DNA of 64,000 bases from Trifolium pratense (Eukaryota; Streptophyta; Magnoliopsida; Fabales; Fabaceae). Positions within the stretch are counted from its first letter, which is position 1. Every line of letters begins with the position of its first letter. The translations under genes were made by a program, and so were the position numbers. Of this stretch, positions 36,065 through 46,900 are shown in pieces. The DNA is taken from the NCBI RefSeq assembly GCF_020283565.1, contig NC_060061.1, positions 26,635,362-26,699,361 on the forward strand. The letters are read 5' to 3'. The notes below the pieces were generated by a model. The model saw nothing but the letters and a program-made list of their open reading frames with translations. It ran no database searches and was not told the DNA's origin.

Positions 36065-36306
36065 ATAACTTTCCAAATCACACGTGATAATAACTTTCCA
36101 AATTTCACATGATAATTATTCTCTAAATTTATGATCCGGTAGAAAAAAAATCATTGATCAGGAAAGACATAAAAATATTTCGTGATGAATAATATAGTCA
36201 ACAATAATTTTGATATGATATACTTTTAAAATTGATGGTGCTTATCAATTATTGAACATATTTTTAATCGCAATTGGTATACTTGCCATAGTGGTTGGAA
36301 ATATTG
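36065..36306. repeat. Right copy of the 242-bp direct repeat
   Basis: Matches 33493-33734 with only a few substitutions. The pair brackets the whole helicase copy 3 plus its hAT insertion. Confidence 0.85.
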
Positions 36307-36437
36307 TCAGATAAAATGGAGGAAAAACAGGAAAAACAAATTAGAATTTAGGGTTTGCTTGTGTATACAAGCTTATAATATAAAAAATAAAAGATATTAA
36401 ATTAAAATTAACTGTATTTATTATGCATTGATAAATA

Positions 36438-36530
36438 AAATAAAAAAAATATCATAGGTGGGATTCAAAAACACCACCCTCAAAGATAGGCACTAAGGAC
36501 TCATGCGCACACCACTAGACCAATCAACAA
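36438..36530 (-). mobile_element. tRNA-derived SINE fragment
   Basis: Reverse strand reads TTGATTGGTCTAGTGGTGTG (A-box part) and then GTTTTTGAATCCCACC (B-box part) within about 90 bp, followed by a T/A-rich tail. Borders are not defined. Confidence 0.5.
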
Positions 36531-36884
36531 TTAATGAAAATGTTTTTCCAAAAGATATACATAACCCATATTTACAATGATGGACTTGAAAAAAAAATTG
36601 AGGCCCCAATATTTTAGAGGCCTTGGGACTGGAGGCCTGGTTGCCTTGACCCAAAACCGGGCATGAATAAATAGTAAAAATTTCAATAAACTTTCACTTT
36701 ATCATACTAAATGTCACTCATAAGAATCTACTAGTATAAATTACCCGTGCATTGCACGGGTTAGTTTTTACTTATAAAAATATAAATTTTTTATTTTTCT
36801 ACGTTCAAAATTAAATTTTTTAAATTTTAAACATATAAGTAATTTATATTAAACAGTCATTCATTCATATACTTGTAAAAGTTT

Positions 36885-36896
36885 AATAAAAAAAAA
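36885..36896 (+). mobile_element. 12-bp poly(A) micro-insertion with TSD
   Basis: AAT-A9 lies between two perfect 16-bp copies of ATACTTGTAAAAGTTT (36869-36884 and 36897-36912). Confidence 0.6.
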
Positions 36897-37108
36897 ATAC
36901 TTGTAAAAGTTTCAACCCCGTGGTCTATGAATATAGTTGATAAATTTTGACATTATTAGGGGGACCGAACTTCAAACCCTAAATTCTTTATTTCTCTACA
37001 TTGAGTCTAGTCACTAATATAACCTATAGAAATTTCATCCCATGTATAAAAATTTGGATGTTCCACCCATCATAAATATATCAGAATTTGGATGAACCTT
37101 CATCCTAA

Positions 37109-38462
37109 AATATTTCTAGCAAAGTCATTGGTGACTATATTTCCTATTTTTTTGTGGATTCGAATTTTCATTGCCCATCTTAATGGTCTCTTAATTATTT
37201 TGTGCGACAATTTTAATGACAATATTTCACTCTTTTTTTTTCTTTTATGAATTCATAATTGACTAATGTGTTTATTGACAACAATATGAATATTAACGAA
37301 AATATTTACTAATAAAAATTTAAACGCCATACATAAAGTGTTTAAAATATTTAGTTAATAATATTTATAAAAATTATTTCTTTTGAAAATTTAAATGTAT
37401 TCATGTTAAAAAAATAGAATAAGATGTCAAAATATTTCCTAAAATATTTCTAGAAAAGACATCGGTTTGCTATTTTTTTATGGATTCAAATTTTCATTGA
37501 CCATCTTAATGGTCCCTTAATTATTGCGTTGCAATTTTAATGACAATATTTCACTCTTTTTTTCCCTTTTATGAGTTCATATTTGCTTTGACTAATGTGT
37601 TTATTGACAAAATATGAATATCACGAAAATATTTACTAATAAAAAAACAAAGACACGTTTGCATGAGTTTGTTGCTACTCCTCTGATCACTCGTAATAAT
37701 TAAGTTAAATAAAAAATGAGAAAAAATACACGTTTGAGAAAAGAATTGAGACTCCTAAATCGAACTTTTTTAAATATGTAAATAAAACAAAGATAAATGT
37801 GTAATCTAAATAATCACGGGTAATGAAATCATAGCAATGAGCCTATTTTATAGGGAGGTTGAGCTTAAAAATACAATATTTTTTGTTAGAATGTCTGTGA
37901 AACTTTTATCTATACCTTCAAACATATTATTTAGTATTAATAGAGTGTGGCTTTTATGTAGACCTTGAAAAATATTATTTATTGGTTAGATTTAATTAGA
38001 CCTTTAAACATATTATTTATTATTAATTTGTTATTAATATAATGTGTAATTCTACCAAAAATATTAATAATGTGTAATGCATTCATAAGAAAGGATGACC
38101 GTAAAACTAAAATATTGAATTTGAAACAAATAATAATAAAATAAGAGGTTGATTAGTAGTGAGCTATTGGATAAAAAAGATAAACAATGCATTTATGTCT
38201 ATTGTCTTTTTAATTTTAACATATTTGTTTATTATTATGGTTTTATTACATGTAATTATCTTATTGAATGTGCCTAACCATTAATTGTTGTAAGAATTTT
38301 TCTGGATGGATTCAAATTTTCATTGACCATCTTAATGATCTCTTAATTATTTTGTGCAACAATTTTAATGATAATTATTTCATTCTTTTTTTCCTTTTAT
38401 GTGAATTCATATTTGCTTTGACTAATGTTTTATTGACACAATATGAATATTAACGAAAATGT
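37109..38462. repeat. Three dispersed copies of one unit within Helitron H1
   Basis: A unit containing CATCTTAATGGT and TTGACTAATGTGTTTATTGACA occurs at about 37109-37315, 37440-37645 and 38305-38462 in the same orientation. Copies differ by substitutions and small indels. No coding potential. Confidence 0.75.
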
Positions 38463-38884
38463 TATCTTTTCTAGATTGTTTTTTTTGGTGTTTTTTAGTT
38501 TTATTCTGGACATGTTGTATCTCTTTGATGTTCTGCTATCATATAAGGACAGGACTGAGCTTATGAGCTCCATGCTTAAAGTTGAGCTTTGATTTTTTTG
38601 AGGCTCTTATGTACCAGACTTTGCTTGTATTGTGTTTTAGCACTTCTTGTGCTATTTTCTCTATTTAATTAAAAAAATTGCTTTTCCAAACAAAATTATG
38701 TTATATTTTCTAAAGAATTGAATTCATTTAAGTAGAAATATTTCAAAATTGCCATTAATATATTTTTTATTAAAATAAAATATTCTCTAATATATTTTTT
38801 ATTAAAATAAAATATTCTCTCAATTTATTTTGAATTTAAAATTAAATTTCAAAATCATAGAATATTATTATTATCACATCACAT

Positions 38885-38901
38885 TTTTTTTTTTTGACGG
38901 A
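38885..38901 (-). mobile_element. 17-bp poly(T) micro-insertion with TSD
   Basis: T11-GACGGA lies between two perfect 15-bp copies of ATTATCACATCACAT (38870-38884 and 38902-38916). Read on the minus strand it is TCCGTC plus a poly(A) tail. Confidence 0.65.
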
Positions 38902-39938
38902 ATTATCACATCACATATAATCATGATTCATTTTGGTTATGTCTTCAATGTATTTAATTTTTTTATAGCCATTGTACCCAAGAAAAAACCTAATAGGAAA
39001 TAAATCATGGACCCTGTTAATATTAGATTGATATGTTTTATAATTAATATATTTAATCATTATGGTATTTAATTTGAATTCATTTAAGTGTATGTGTTTC
39101 AAAATTGGTATTAATATGTTTTCTAATTAATTGAAAATTTTCATTCTTGTAACAAAAAAACATTCTTTCCATTAACTTTGAATTTAAAATTTCAGAACCA
39201 TAAAGTCAAAATAAATAATAATTCAGAACCATAGATGACTCATAGCGTGCCATTTTTCGATGTTCTTTTTTATCAAGTTTTTTCTATGTGAATAATAAAC
39301 AGGTTTATTTTGCATATAAAAATAAAATATACTGATTTATTTTGCTTATATTAATAGAACAATAACATTAGTTGATACTACTAAATTCTAATTTGTATAA
39401 GGAATATTGTCATTCTTCTACATGGATCTGCAAATAAAAAATTATATCTCAAAATTAGTACGATTATAATTATTTATAAACATCATTTAAGTACAAAACT
39501 TATATCAACAAAAAAATGTAGTAGAAAGATGTAAATTAAAGATATATACCAACACATTGCAATTTGGATCGTCGGCTTCACTACTACAAATAAAACAATG
39601 AAGAGTCACGAAAATTATAAACATGTGTAATGTTCATCCAAAGACCTCTTATAGAATAACAAAGAGACATAATAAAGAGACATACCTGAAATCTGATTTG
39701 TAATGTTCATCAAAAGACCTCTTATATAGAATAATAAACATGGGTATATAAGTAATTTGCCCAAAATGTGTAGTTAAAACCATTACTAAAAATTAATTAA
39801 AAATATATTGATTCCTTTTTTGGAATATATCAATGTTTTACACAAAATAAAAATAAAAATTTCACACAAATGAATTATTTGGACGTACATGAATAAAAAA
39901 AATATTAAATTTGCATAACTAATTAATATAGAAATTAG

Positions 39939-40016
39939 ACCTATCGTTAGTTGGTCAGTGGTGATTGACGTTGAACTTGTCCCGAACCAGATTAAATTAG
40001 TGGTGAAAACAAAAAA
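39939..40016 (+). mobile_element. Internally deleted SINE in Helitron H1
   Basis: Starts ACCTATCGTTAGTTGGTCAG (A-box region), skips the B-box part that the copy at 9127-9287 retains, and continues CCCGAACCAGATTAAATTAG before an A-rich tail. Perfect 14-bp TSD AATATAGAAATTAG (39925-39938 and 40017-40030). Confidence 0.85.
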
Positions 40017-41193
40017 AATATAGAAATTAGTAATTTTTCGAAATTCATAAAAAATTGATTTTTTTTTTTGAAATAATATATTATAATCTATAATTATTTT
40101 TTTTTATTTTAACCATTTTGATCTAGCTAATGCAAAAACTTATATAGTAAGACAATAATTAATAATTAATTTTTTTTAAATAAGCTAAGAATCTCGTAAA
40201 ATTGGAATATATTGAATGCATGATCATCAACGGACGTGGTAATGCAACTTCAAATATAAAGAAACCACCAAAGTCTCAACCAAGTAAAATATTTCCTTTT
40301 AAAATTATTTTTAATAGGTGCATTAAATTCGATTTATAAACAATAATTGAAAAATGATTGAATTTCCAAATTAGCCAAAGATTCTAAGTAAAATGATATC
40401 ATCATATATTAGAGAAATTGCAAAGGCCTTCATAGTTAGCCACATAGGAATTGGAGAAATATTAGAATGCCACGTAAGACATGGATCAAGGAAATGGTGC
40501 CACATAGGAATAAGACCATGAGAGAGAAACTCCTAAATATATAAATAACTAGTATAACTTACCCGTGCTATCGCCCGGGTTAATGTTCTATGAAAAATAT
40601 AGATCATTTTTTTTCACACATGAAAAATATGGATTATTAAAATTTTAATATTGTGATTTTTTTAATTATTTGTAAAATTAATTTTATATTTAATGTAATA
40701 GTTTATTTAAATATGATAAAAGATCCAAATTTTGGATATTTTAAGGAGAAATGACATAATGGAGAGTGATATTCCACTCCCCGTTCCAAACTCACATGTT
40801 CATATATTTATTCTTTTATTTTCATAAAAAAAAAGTCATTATGCAAAAACTAATCTAACGGTTAATATACTTGTTCTTAATCGTCATCTCTCTCCTTTAG
40901 ACATTTGTTTTCTTCAGGAATATTTTATCTCATGTCCCCGTGTGAGAAAATTTCACATTTGAGAAGCAAAATGGGCCGATTTTAATTTTAATATTATTTA
41001 TTTAAAAGTAATGAACAGTAAAATTGTTTGTCATTTGCTTGACACAAAAAAAATTTATATAATTTTTTTAAGCATATCTCATTTGTTAATGTGCAAATTT
41101 TAAAAAATGTCCAAATTTATATAATTTTTATTTGTTTATTTCAAAAATTATATTGAACAAATAAATAAGAAATAACCAACAATAGCAATAGAT

Positions 41194-41209
41194 TTTTTAT
41201 TTAAAAAAA
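41194..41209. mobile_element. 16-bp A/T micro-insertion with a 20-bp duplicated flank
   Basis: TTTTTATTTAAAAAAA lies between two perfect copies of AACCAACAATAGCAATAGAT (41174-41193 and 41210-41229). A little further on, AGTAGTGA flanks TTCTATC plus a poly(A) run (41240-41277), probably another event of the same kind. Confidence 0.5.
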
Positions 41210-42630
41210 AACCAACAATAGCAATAGATAGAAAAAAAAAGTAGTGATTCTATCAAAAAAAAAAAAAAAGAGTAGTGAAGGTGAGAAGAGAAAATAGAGA
41301 AGGGGCGTTGAGACACTAAATGACCCTCACACTTACATATTGACTCGTATATATAGAAACTATAGTAGATTTTTGGTCCTTAATTTTTGAAATTTCCATA
41401 CATTTCAGCATTGATTTAATTTAATCATATATATTCCAAAAATGAGTTGGTCAATAATCAAAAGTTTCCATATGTAAAATTTCAATTGTATCAAAATATT
41501 AATATATAGACATTTGTTCATAAAACCTGATTGAACAATTTCTATATTTATAATTGAGCACTAATGACTAAAGGAAAAAACATAGAAGAATGACATATCA
41601 GCAAAATGAATTGAGAGATTGTCATGTGAGATTTTGACCGGTAAAAGAAATGAGAGGACGCCACCTAAGAGAATGATGAATGAGAGGATGCCACATTGAA
41701 TTAATAAAAATTAAAGTTCATAAGAAAGTGACACGTAGATTTGTTTCCTTGAGAAAAAACTCTTAAACATATAAATAATAGATTCACAAAAATAAAGATC
41801 TCCTTTTTTTAAAAAAAAGAAGTATAAAATAAAAATTGCAATAGAAAAATATACAATAATGATGAACTTAATACTATTGGAAAAATACATCATTTGATTA
41901 ATTTGTTGATAGATTCATCAAGTAAATACATCATTGATATTCCAACTTGTATCCAAGACATCATTGATATTGATAAAGTGCTATAAGCAAGATTTTCTAA
42001 AAAAACAAAACTACAGTTGTTAAAACAGACTCCGAGCTCTCAATTCAATCCATTTTGTGAGAATGTGATGCATTTCGTCTTGCCTCTCAATTATTTCCCT
42101 GTCACGAAAAATAAATAGGATTAATAAATAAAAAATGACCAAAAGAAAATAATCTAAAAGGTAAAACAAACAATATATTAAAAATATAAGAAATATCGAA
42201 CAAAGAAGAAAAAATAAAGAAATTTAAAAAGGTGACAATATACAGAAAAAATAGTGATTATCGAGAGAGAAGAATAAGAGATAATGAAGATTGAAAAATT
42301 ATGAGTTTTAGAGTTCAGACAAATGTTATATATATAGTAAAAAAAATGGACAAATGAGTAATTTTGTCTTTAATATGAAATTAAATTCATTAAAAGTCAA
42401 ATATATTGATTCCATTTTTAATTTTAAAAATATATTAGTAAATTAGTAATTAGTAAATTAGTAAATAAGACATATTCCATTATATTATAAATAAATTAAA
42501 TAAATTAATGCACATGAATATAACACACATATTCCAATTTTTTTAAATAATAATAAAATATTAATTATATTATGTGACTCTATATAATTATAAAATTATG
42601 AAAATATATAATTTTTTTTTTTACCGTAAT

Positions 42631-42744
<114 letters not shown>

Positions 42745-42951
42745 ACCTTAGTATTTTGATACACGACCATTTAGAAAATTTTTTGTGAGAGAATAATTTG
42801 GAGACCATAAAGATTTAATATTTTTTTAATTGAATTTGAAGACCATAAAAATTATTATATCCAGCTGACAATTATACCTAATTATTATATGCAGTTGGCA
42901 ATCTTCCTTTCATAAAAAAAATTTAAAAACAATTGCTTTGGTACAAAAATA

Positions 42952-42968
42952 ATTTTTTTTTGACGAAA
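42952..42968 (-). mobile_element. 17-bp poly(T) micro-insertion with TSD
   Basis: A-T9-GACGAAA lies between two perfect copies of TTGGTACAAAAATA (42938-42951 and 42969-42982). On the minus strand it is TTTCGTC plus poly(A), nearly the same 3' tip as the insertion at 38885. Confidence 0.65.
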
Positions 42969-43399
42969 TTGGTACAAAAATAGTCAATTATTTCCTTTTA
43001 AAATTATTTTTAATAGGTGCATTAAATTCGATTTATAAACAATAATTGAAAAATGATTGAATTTCCAAATTAGCCAAAGATTCTAAGTAAAATGATATCA
43101 TCATGTATTAGAGAAATTGCAAAGGCCTTCATAGTTAGCCACATAGGAATTGGAGAAATATTAGAATGTCACATAAGACATGGATCAAGGAAATGGTGCC
43201 ACATAAGAATAAGACCATGAGAGAGAAACTCCTAAATATATAAATAATAGATAGGTTCTTAGACAAGTACCAAAATGAAGACACTACTTATGAAAAATTA
43301 GAAAACATATTACTTTCCCTAATAAAAGTGATTCCCAAAAATTAACCAACCCAATTCTTCATATTTTCTTTTCCAAAAAAATCTAGAACTCCCAAAACT

Positions 43400-43479
43400 T
43401 CACTCACTCACTCACTCACTCACTCACTCACTCACTCACTCACTCACTCACTCACTCACTCACTCACTCACTCACTCAC
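43400..43479. repeat. (CACT)n microsatellite in the exportin-1 promoter
   Basis: About 20 uninterrupted CACT units lie about 465-545 bp upstream of the exportin-1 start codon. Confidence 0.95.
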
Positions 43480-43944
43480 AAGTGTTCACTAACTTTACAC
43501 ACAACCGCATCATGAGTAGTACATAGTTGACGTAGTATAGTCCATATGTAGCTTAGTAGCGTCAAATCATATCGCTACACGTTTACATCTTCCCTTCATT
43601 CATTCCCATTCCGTTCCCCCGCCCCGTCTCTCTATTCTTTCAAACCTGCTTCATATTCAAGCTGTCTTTTTCCAATTTCTCTTTTTTATTTTATTTTCAA
43701 AACCAATATAAATACCAAAAATCATTATTGTTTTTAGCATAAAAAGAAAACAAAAAATTCAAAACTCCAAACCCTTCTTCTTTCTCTCTCCCTCAAATCT
43801 CTCTCTCTCCCTCAAATCTCTCTCTAGAATCTCCGTCTGTGTCTAGGGTTTTTGTAGTCGTACACTGCACACTACAGTACGCACCACTTTTACTCCTCTA
43901 CTCTAGGGTTTTATCATTCATCATCTTCTTCTTCATCTTCCGCC
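43480..43944 (+). promoter_or_regulatory. Exportin-1 core promoter and 5' UTR
   Basis: CCAAT (43703-43707) overlaps the start of a TATA-type TATAAATA (43707-43714). It is followed by a CT-rich stretch (43774-43830, CTCTCTCCCTC repeats) typical of plant Y-patch leaders. Two CTAGGGTTT telo-box-like words lie near 43843 and 43903, common in promoters of growth-related housekeeping genes. The ATG at 43945 lies in the context CCGCCATGGC, a strong initiation context. Confidence 0.6.
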
Positions 43945-46900
43945 ATGGCTGCGGAGAAGCTCAGAGATTTGACTCAACCGATTGATGTACCTTTGCTCGA
44001 TGCTACCGTCGCCGCCTTCTATGGCACCGGATCTAAGCAAGAGGTAAGTCACTATCTCCACCTTCAATTCTCTCTATCTTCAACAATGTCATCAACACTC
44101 CCATGGATAATGCGCGAACTTTAGGGTTTAACAATTCTCCCAACATTCAATTTTTCCTCGCGCGTCAATTGACTGAATTCCTAAGTTGTTTATAATTGTT
44201 GTCGTATTTCTGTGATTGATTAATTGTCCTGGGACGTTGAACTTGTTTTCGTTTTAGATAATGCGATTCTGTTTACGGTTTCTTTTTATTGTGATTAGAT
44301 TTTTAACGTTTTTTGTGTGCATTTTGATTGTGCAGAGAAGTGCTGCTGATTCGATTTTGCGGGACTTGCAAAATAATCCTGACATGTGGCTTCAAGTTAT
44401 GCATATCTTGCAGAATACTCAAAATTTGAATACCAAGTTCTTTGCCTTACAGGTTGGTTTGTTTAATGAGCTTCTGTTCTGGTCTTAATCTTAGGAAAGG
44501 TGTATCATAGAATATGGATTTAGGGTTTCCTTCATCTTCGATCATTGTCTATAACCTTATATCTATGTGTAGACAGTGTAAATGATAATTTTCGTCATTC
44601 TCCAAAGAGATTCTTGAATGTTTTGGTTAAGACTTAAGATTGGTTTTATCATGCAAAGCTTCTATTGATTTGTGGTATGATCAACATGTATGACCTACAC
44701 TGGTCAATTAGTATTGCACTATATTTGATAGCATGCTATCATGCAAAAGCTGTTATTGATTTGTGGTATGATCAAGATATACGCACTATAAGTGAAGTGT
44801 ATCAGTATGTAATTATGCGAGATTTGAGTGGAAGTACCAGTGGGAGAATTTGCTCTGTCAGAGTTCTTGAATATATATAGCTTATATTTGCTGAATTTTC
44901 CTTTAGTAGCCATTTACCAGGCTAATGTCAAAAATGTTCCTTCGACTTTGATACCACTCTGCTTGATAGGCCTATTGGCTAAATACTCATTTAGTTGTGG
45001 TGATTTATCTTTTCATATTTGTTTTATATGGATTACTTAGTTTTGAACTATGCAGCCTACTTACTGTTGGAGCATTGCCTTTGGAACCAACACATATTAA
45101 AAGTGTCAAACAAGTTTTTCATTTCTTATGTGAATATTATATTAGCTGCCTTGCTTAGTACATGTTTTTTCAATACTTGTAAATTGCATTCAGGTTCTAG
45201 AAGGTGTAATTAAATACAGATGGAATGCATTACCTGCTGAGCAACGAGATGGGATGAAAAATTTCATCTCAGATATTATTGTACAGGTATCAGCTGTATT
45301 TGGTGAAAGCAGTTATTTGAGCTAGTTAGGCAACTTAGTTTTTCTGCATCATTGATCTCATTGTTGGATTTTCTTGCATAGCTTTCTAGCAACGAGGCCT
45401 CATTTCGAATGGAGAGGTTGTATGTCAACAAACTCAACATTATATTAGTTCAGGTAAACACTGCATTTTCTTATTATTACTTTGACAGATAATTCCTGTT
45501 TCAGTGCTGAAACCCATGGTTCAATGGTTAATTTTTATGTTTTCCCTTTCTAGACACAAATGCAATCATTTTTAAGATGCCTTATACTTTTCCCTTCTAT
45601 ATTAATTGTTTTGGGTGGCTTCTAGGTTGAGGGCTCAACTAAGTCCCTCACTGGTGGAGCAGTAAAATTTCACCGTTAGATTCAATCGATAGTCCAGATT
45701 TATTAAAAATAAAAATAAGAACATCAAGACATTTTTATACACAATTCTACCTCTATCTCTCTCCAATGTGTGCGACTATGCCGTCATCTTTTTCAACAGT
45801 GCTTCAATGGTGAATTTCATAAAGCCAGGATTTTTTTATGGTTAAAAGTTAAAACTTAAAACTACTGGTCACCTCATCTATTAGAACATAGTCACTTGTA
45901 TCTTCAATGTTCATCCATCCACAGGGCATCAATATTTGAAATCCGAAAAAAACAAACTTAAGATCCACATTAACCATTAACTAGTACTATACGAATCAGT
46001 TATACTCTTTTCTAACTTCAACGTTATCCATCACTCTCTCTCTCTATTATCCTTGGTGTTTTCTTTTTTCAAAGCAGTTGAAACATTACAGAGATGGAAC
46101 CTTCAAATCGATAGGAGTGAGGGGCAAAATTGTGTGTAAAAATGTTTATGTATTCTCTCTCTCTTTTTTTTTCTTCATGAAATCTGGAGTGTTGAGTAAA
46201 TCTAACTGTAAAATTTTACAGCTCCACCGGTGAGGGACTTAGTTGAGCCCTCACCCTAGAAGCCACCTTGTTTTTGTTTGGGTAATATTGTCAATTTTTT
46301 TGAATTGGATTTTAGTCTCAAAACCAGTTATTTTGTGCATGTGGCTTATCCTTTTCTTTTCCATTTATATATTCAATCTGCTTAGATTTTTTATTTTCCC
46401 TTTTTTCTATATCAAGTCTTTTATTTTTGGTGCAATGCTTAATACACTCACGTTTATATCAAGGTTCGAGATGGAAACGATATTTTCTGCAGTTTTCTTA
46501 AAAATTCTAATAGGGTTGTCGATTTCTTTTCACTTTTTTGTTATTCTGGTTTTAAAATCTCCTTTTCATATATTATTGTTCGTATCTTTTTGTATGTAAT
46601 GGTGGGTGTCTCATAAACAGATTTTGAAGCACGAGTGGCCAGCAAGATGGCGAAGCTTCATTCCTGATCTTGTCTCAGCAGCTAAAACTAGTGAAACAAT
46701 CTGCGAGAATTGCATGGCTATATTGAAAGTAGGTTTATCCCTGTTTTCATTAGATTTTATTTCTTATGTCTATGATTAACTTAAAAAATGTCTGTTCAGC
46801 TTTTGAGTGAAGAGGTTTTTGATTTTTCGAGAGGAGAAATGACACAGCAGAAGATAAAAGAGCTTAAACAATCATTGAACAGGTAGCTGTTAATATCTTA

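Larger units (their letters stand above)
36731..40548 (-). mobile_element. Helitron H1 (nonautonomous, minus orientation)
   Basis: The minus-strand 3' end is at 36731: a near-perfect hairpin ACCCGTGCA-TTGCACGGGT (36743-36761), then CTAG and T. The 5' end is the TATTTATATATTTAGGAG-type tip at about 40548, continued by four bases after Helitron H2 (43252-43255). No Rep or helicase is seen. Inside are a unit of about 160-200 bp in three copies (about 37109-37315, 37440-37645, 38305-38462), a SINE at 39939-40016 and micro-insertions at 36885 and 38885. Confidence 0.72.

Noticed and set aside
33493..36306. 242-bp direct repeats as LTRs of a small retrotransposon
   Set aside because: No TG...CA ends, primer-binding site, purine tract or 5-bp TSD, and the interval is Helitron helicase.
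46243..46599. 118-codon open frame with hydrophobic residues
   Set aside because: Lies in exportin-1 intron 4, partly inside a transposable element, T-rich, and not joined to any exon.
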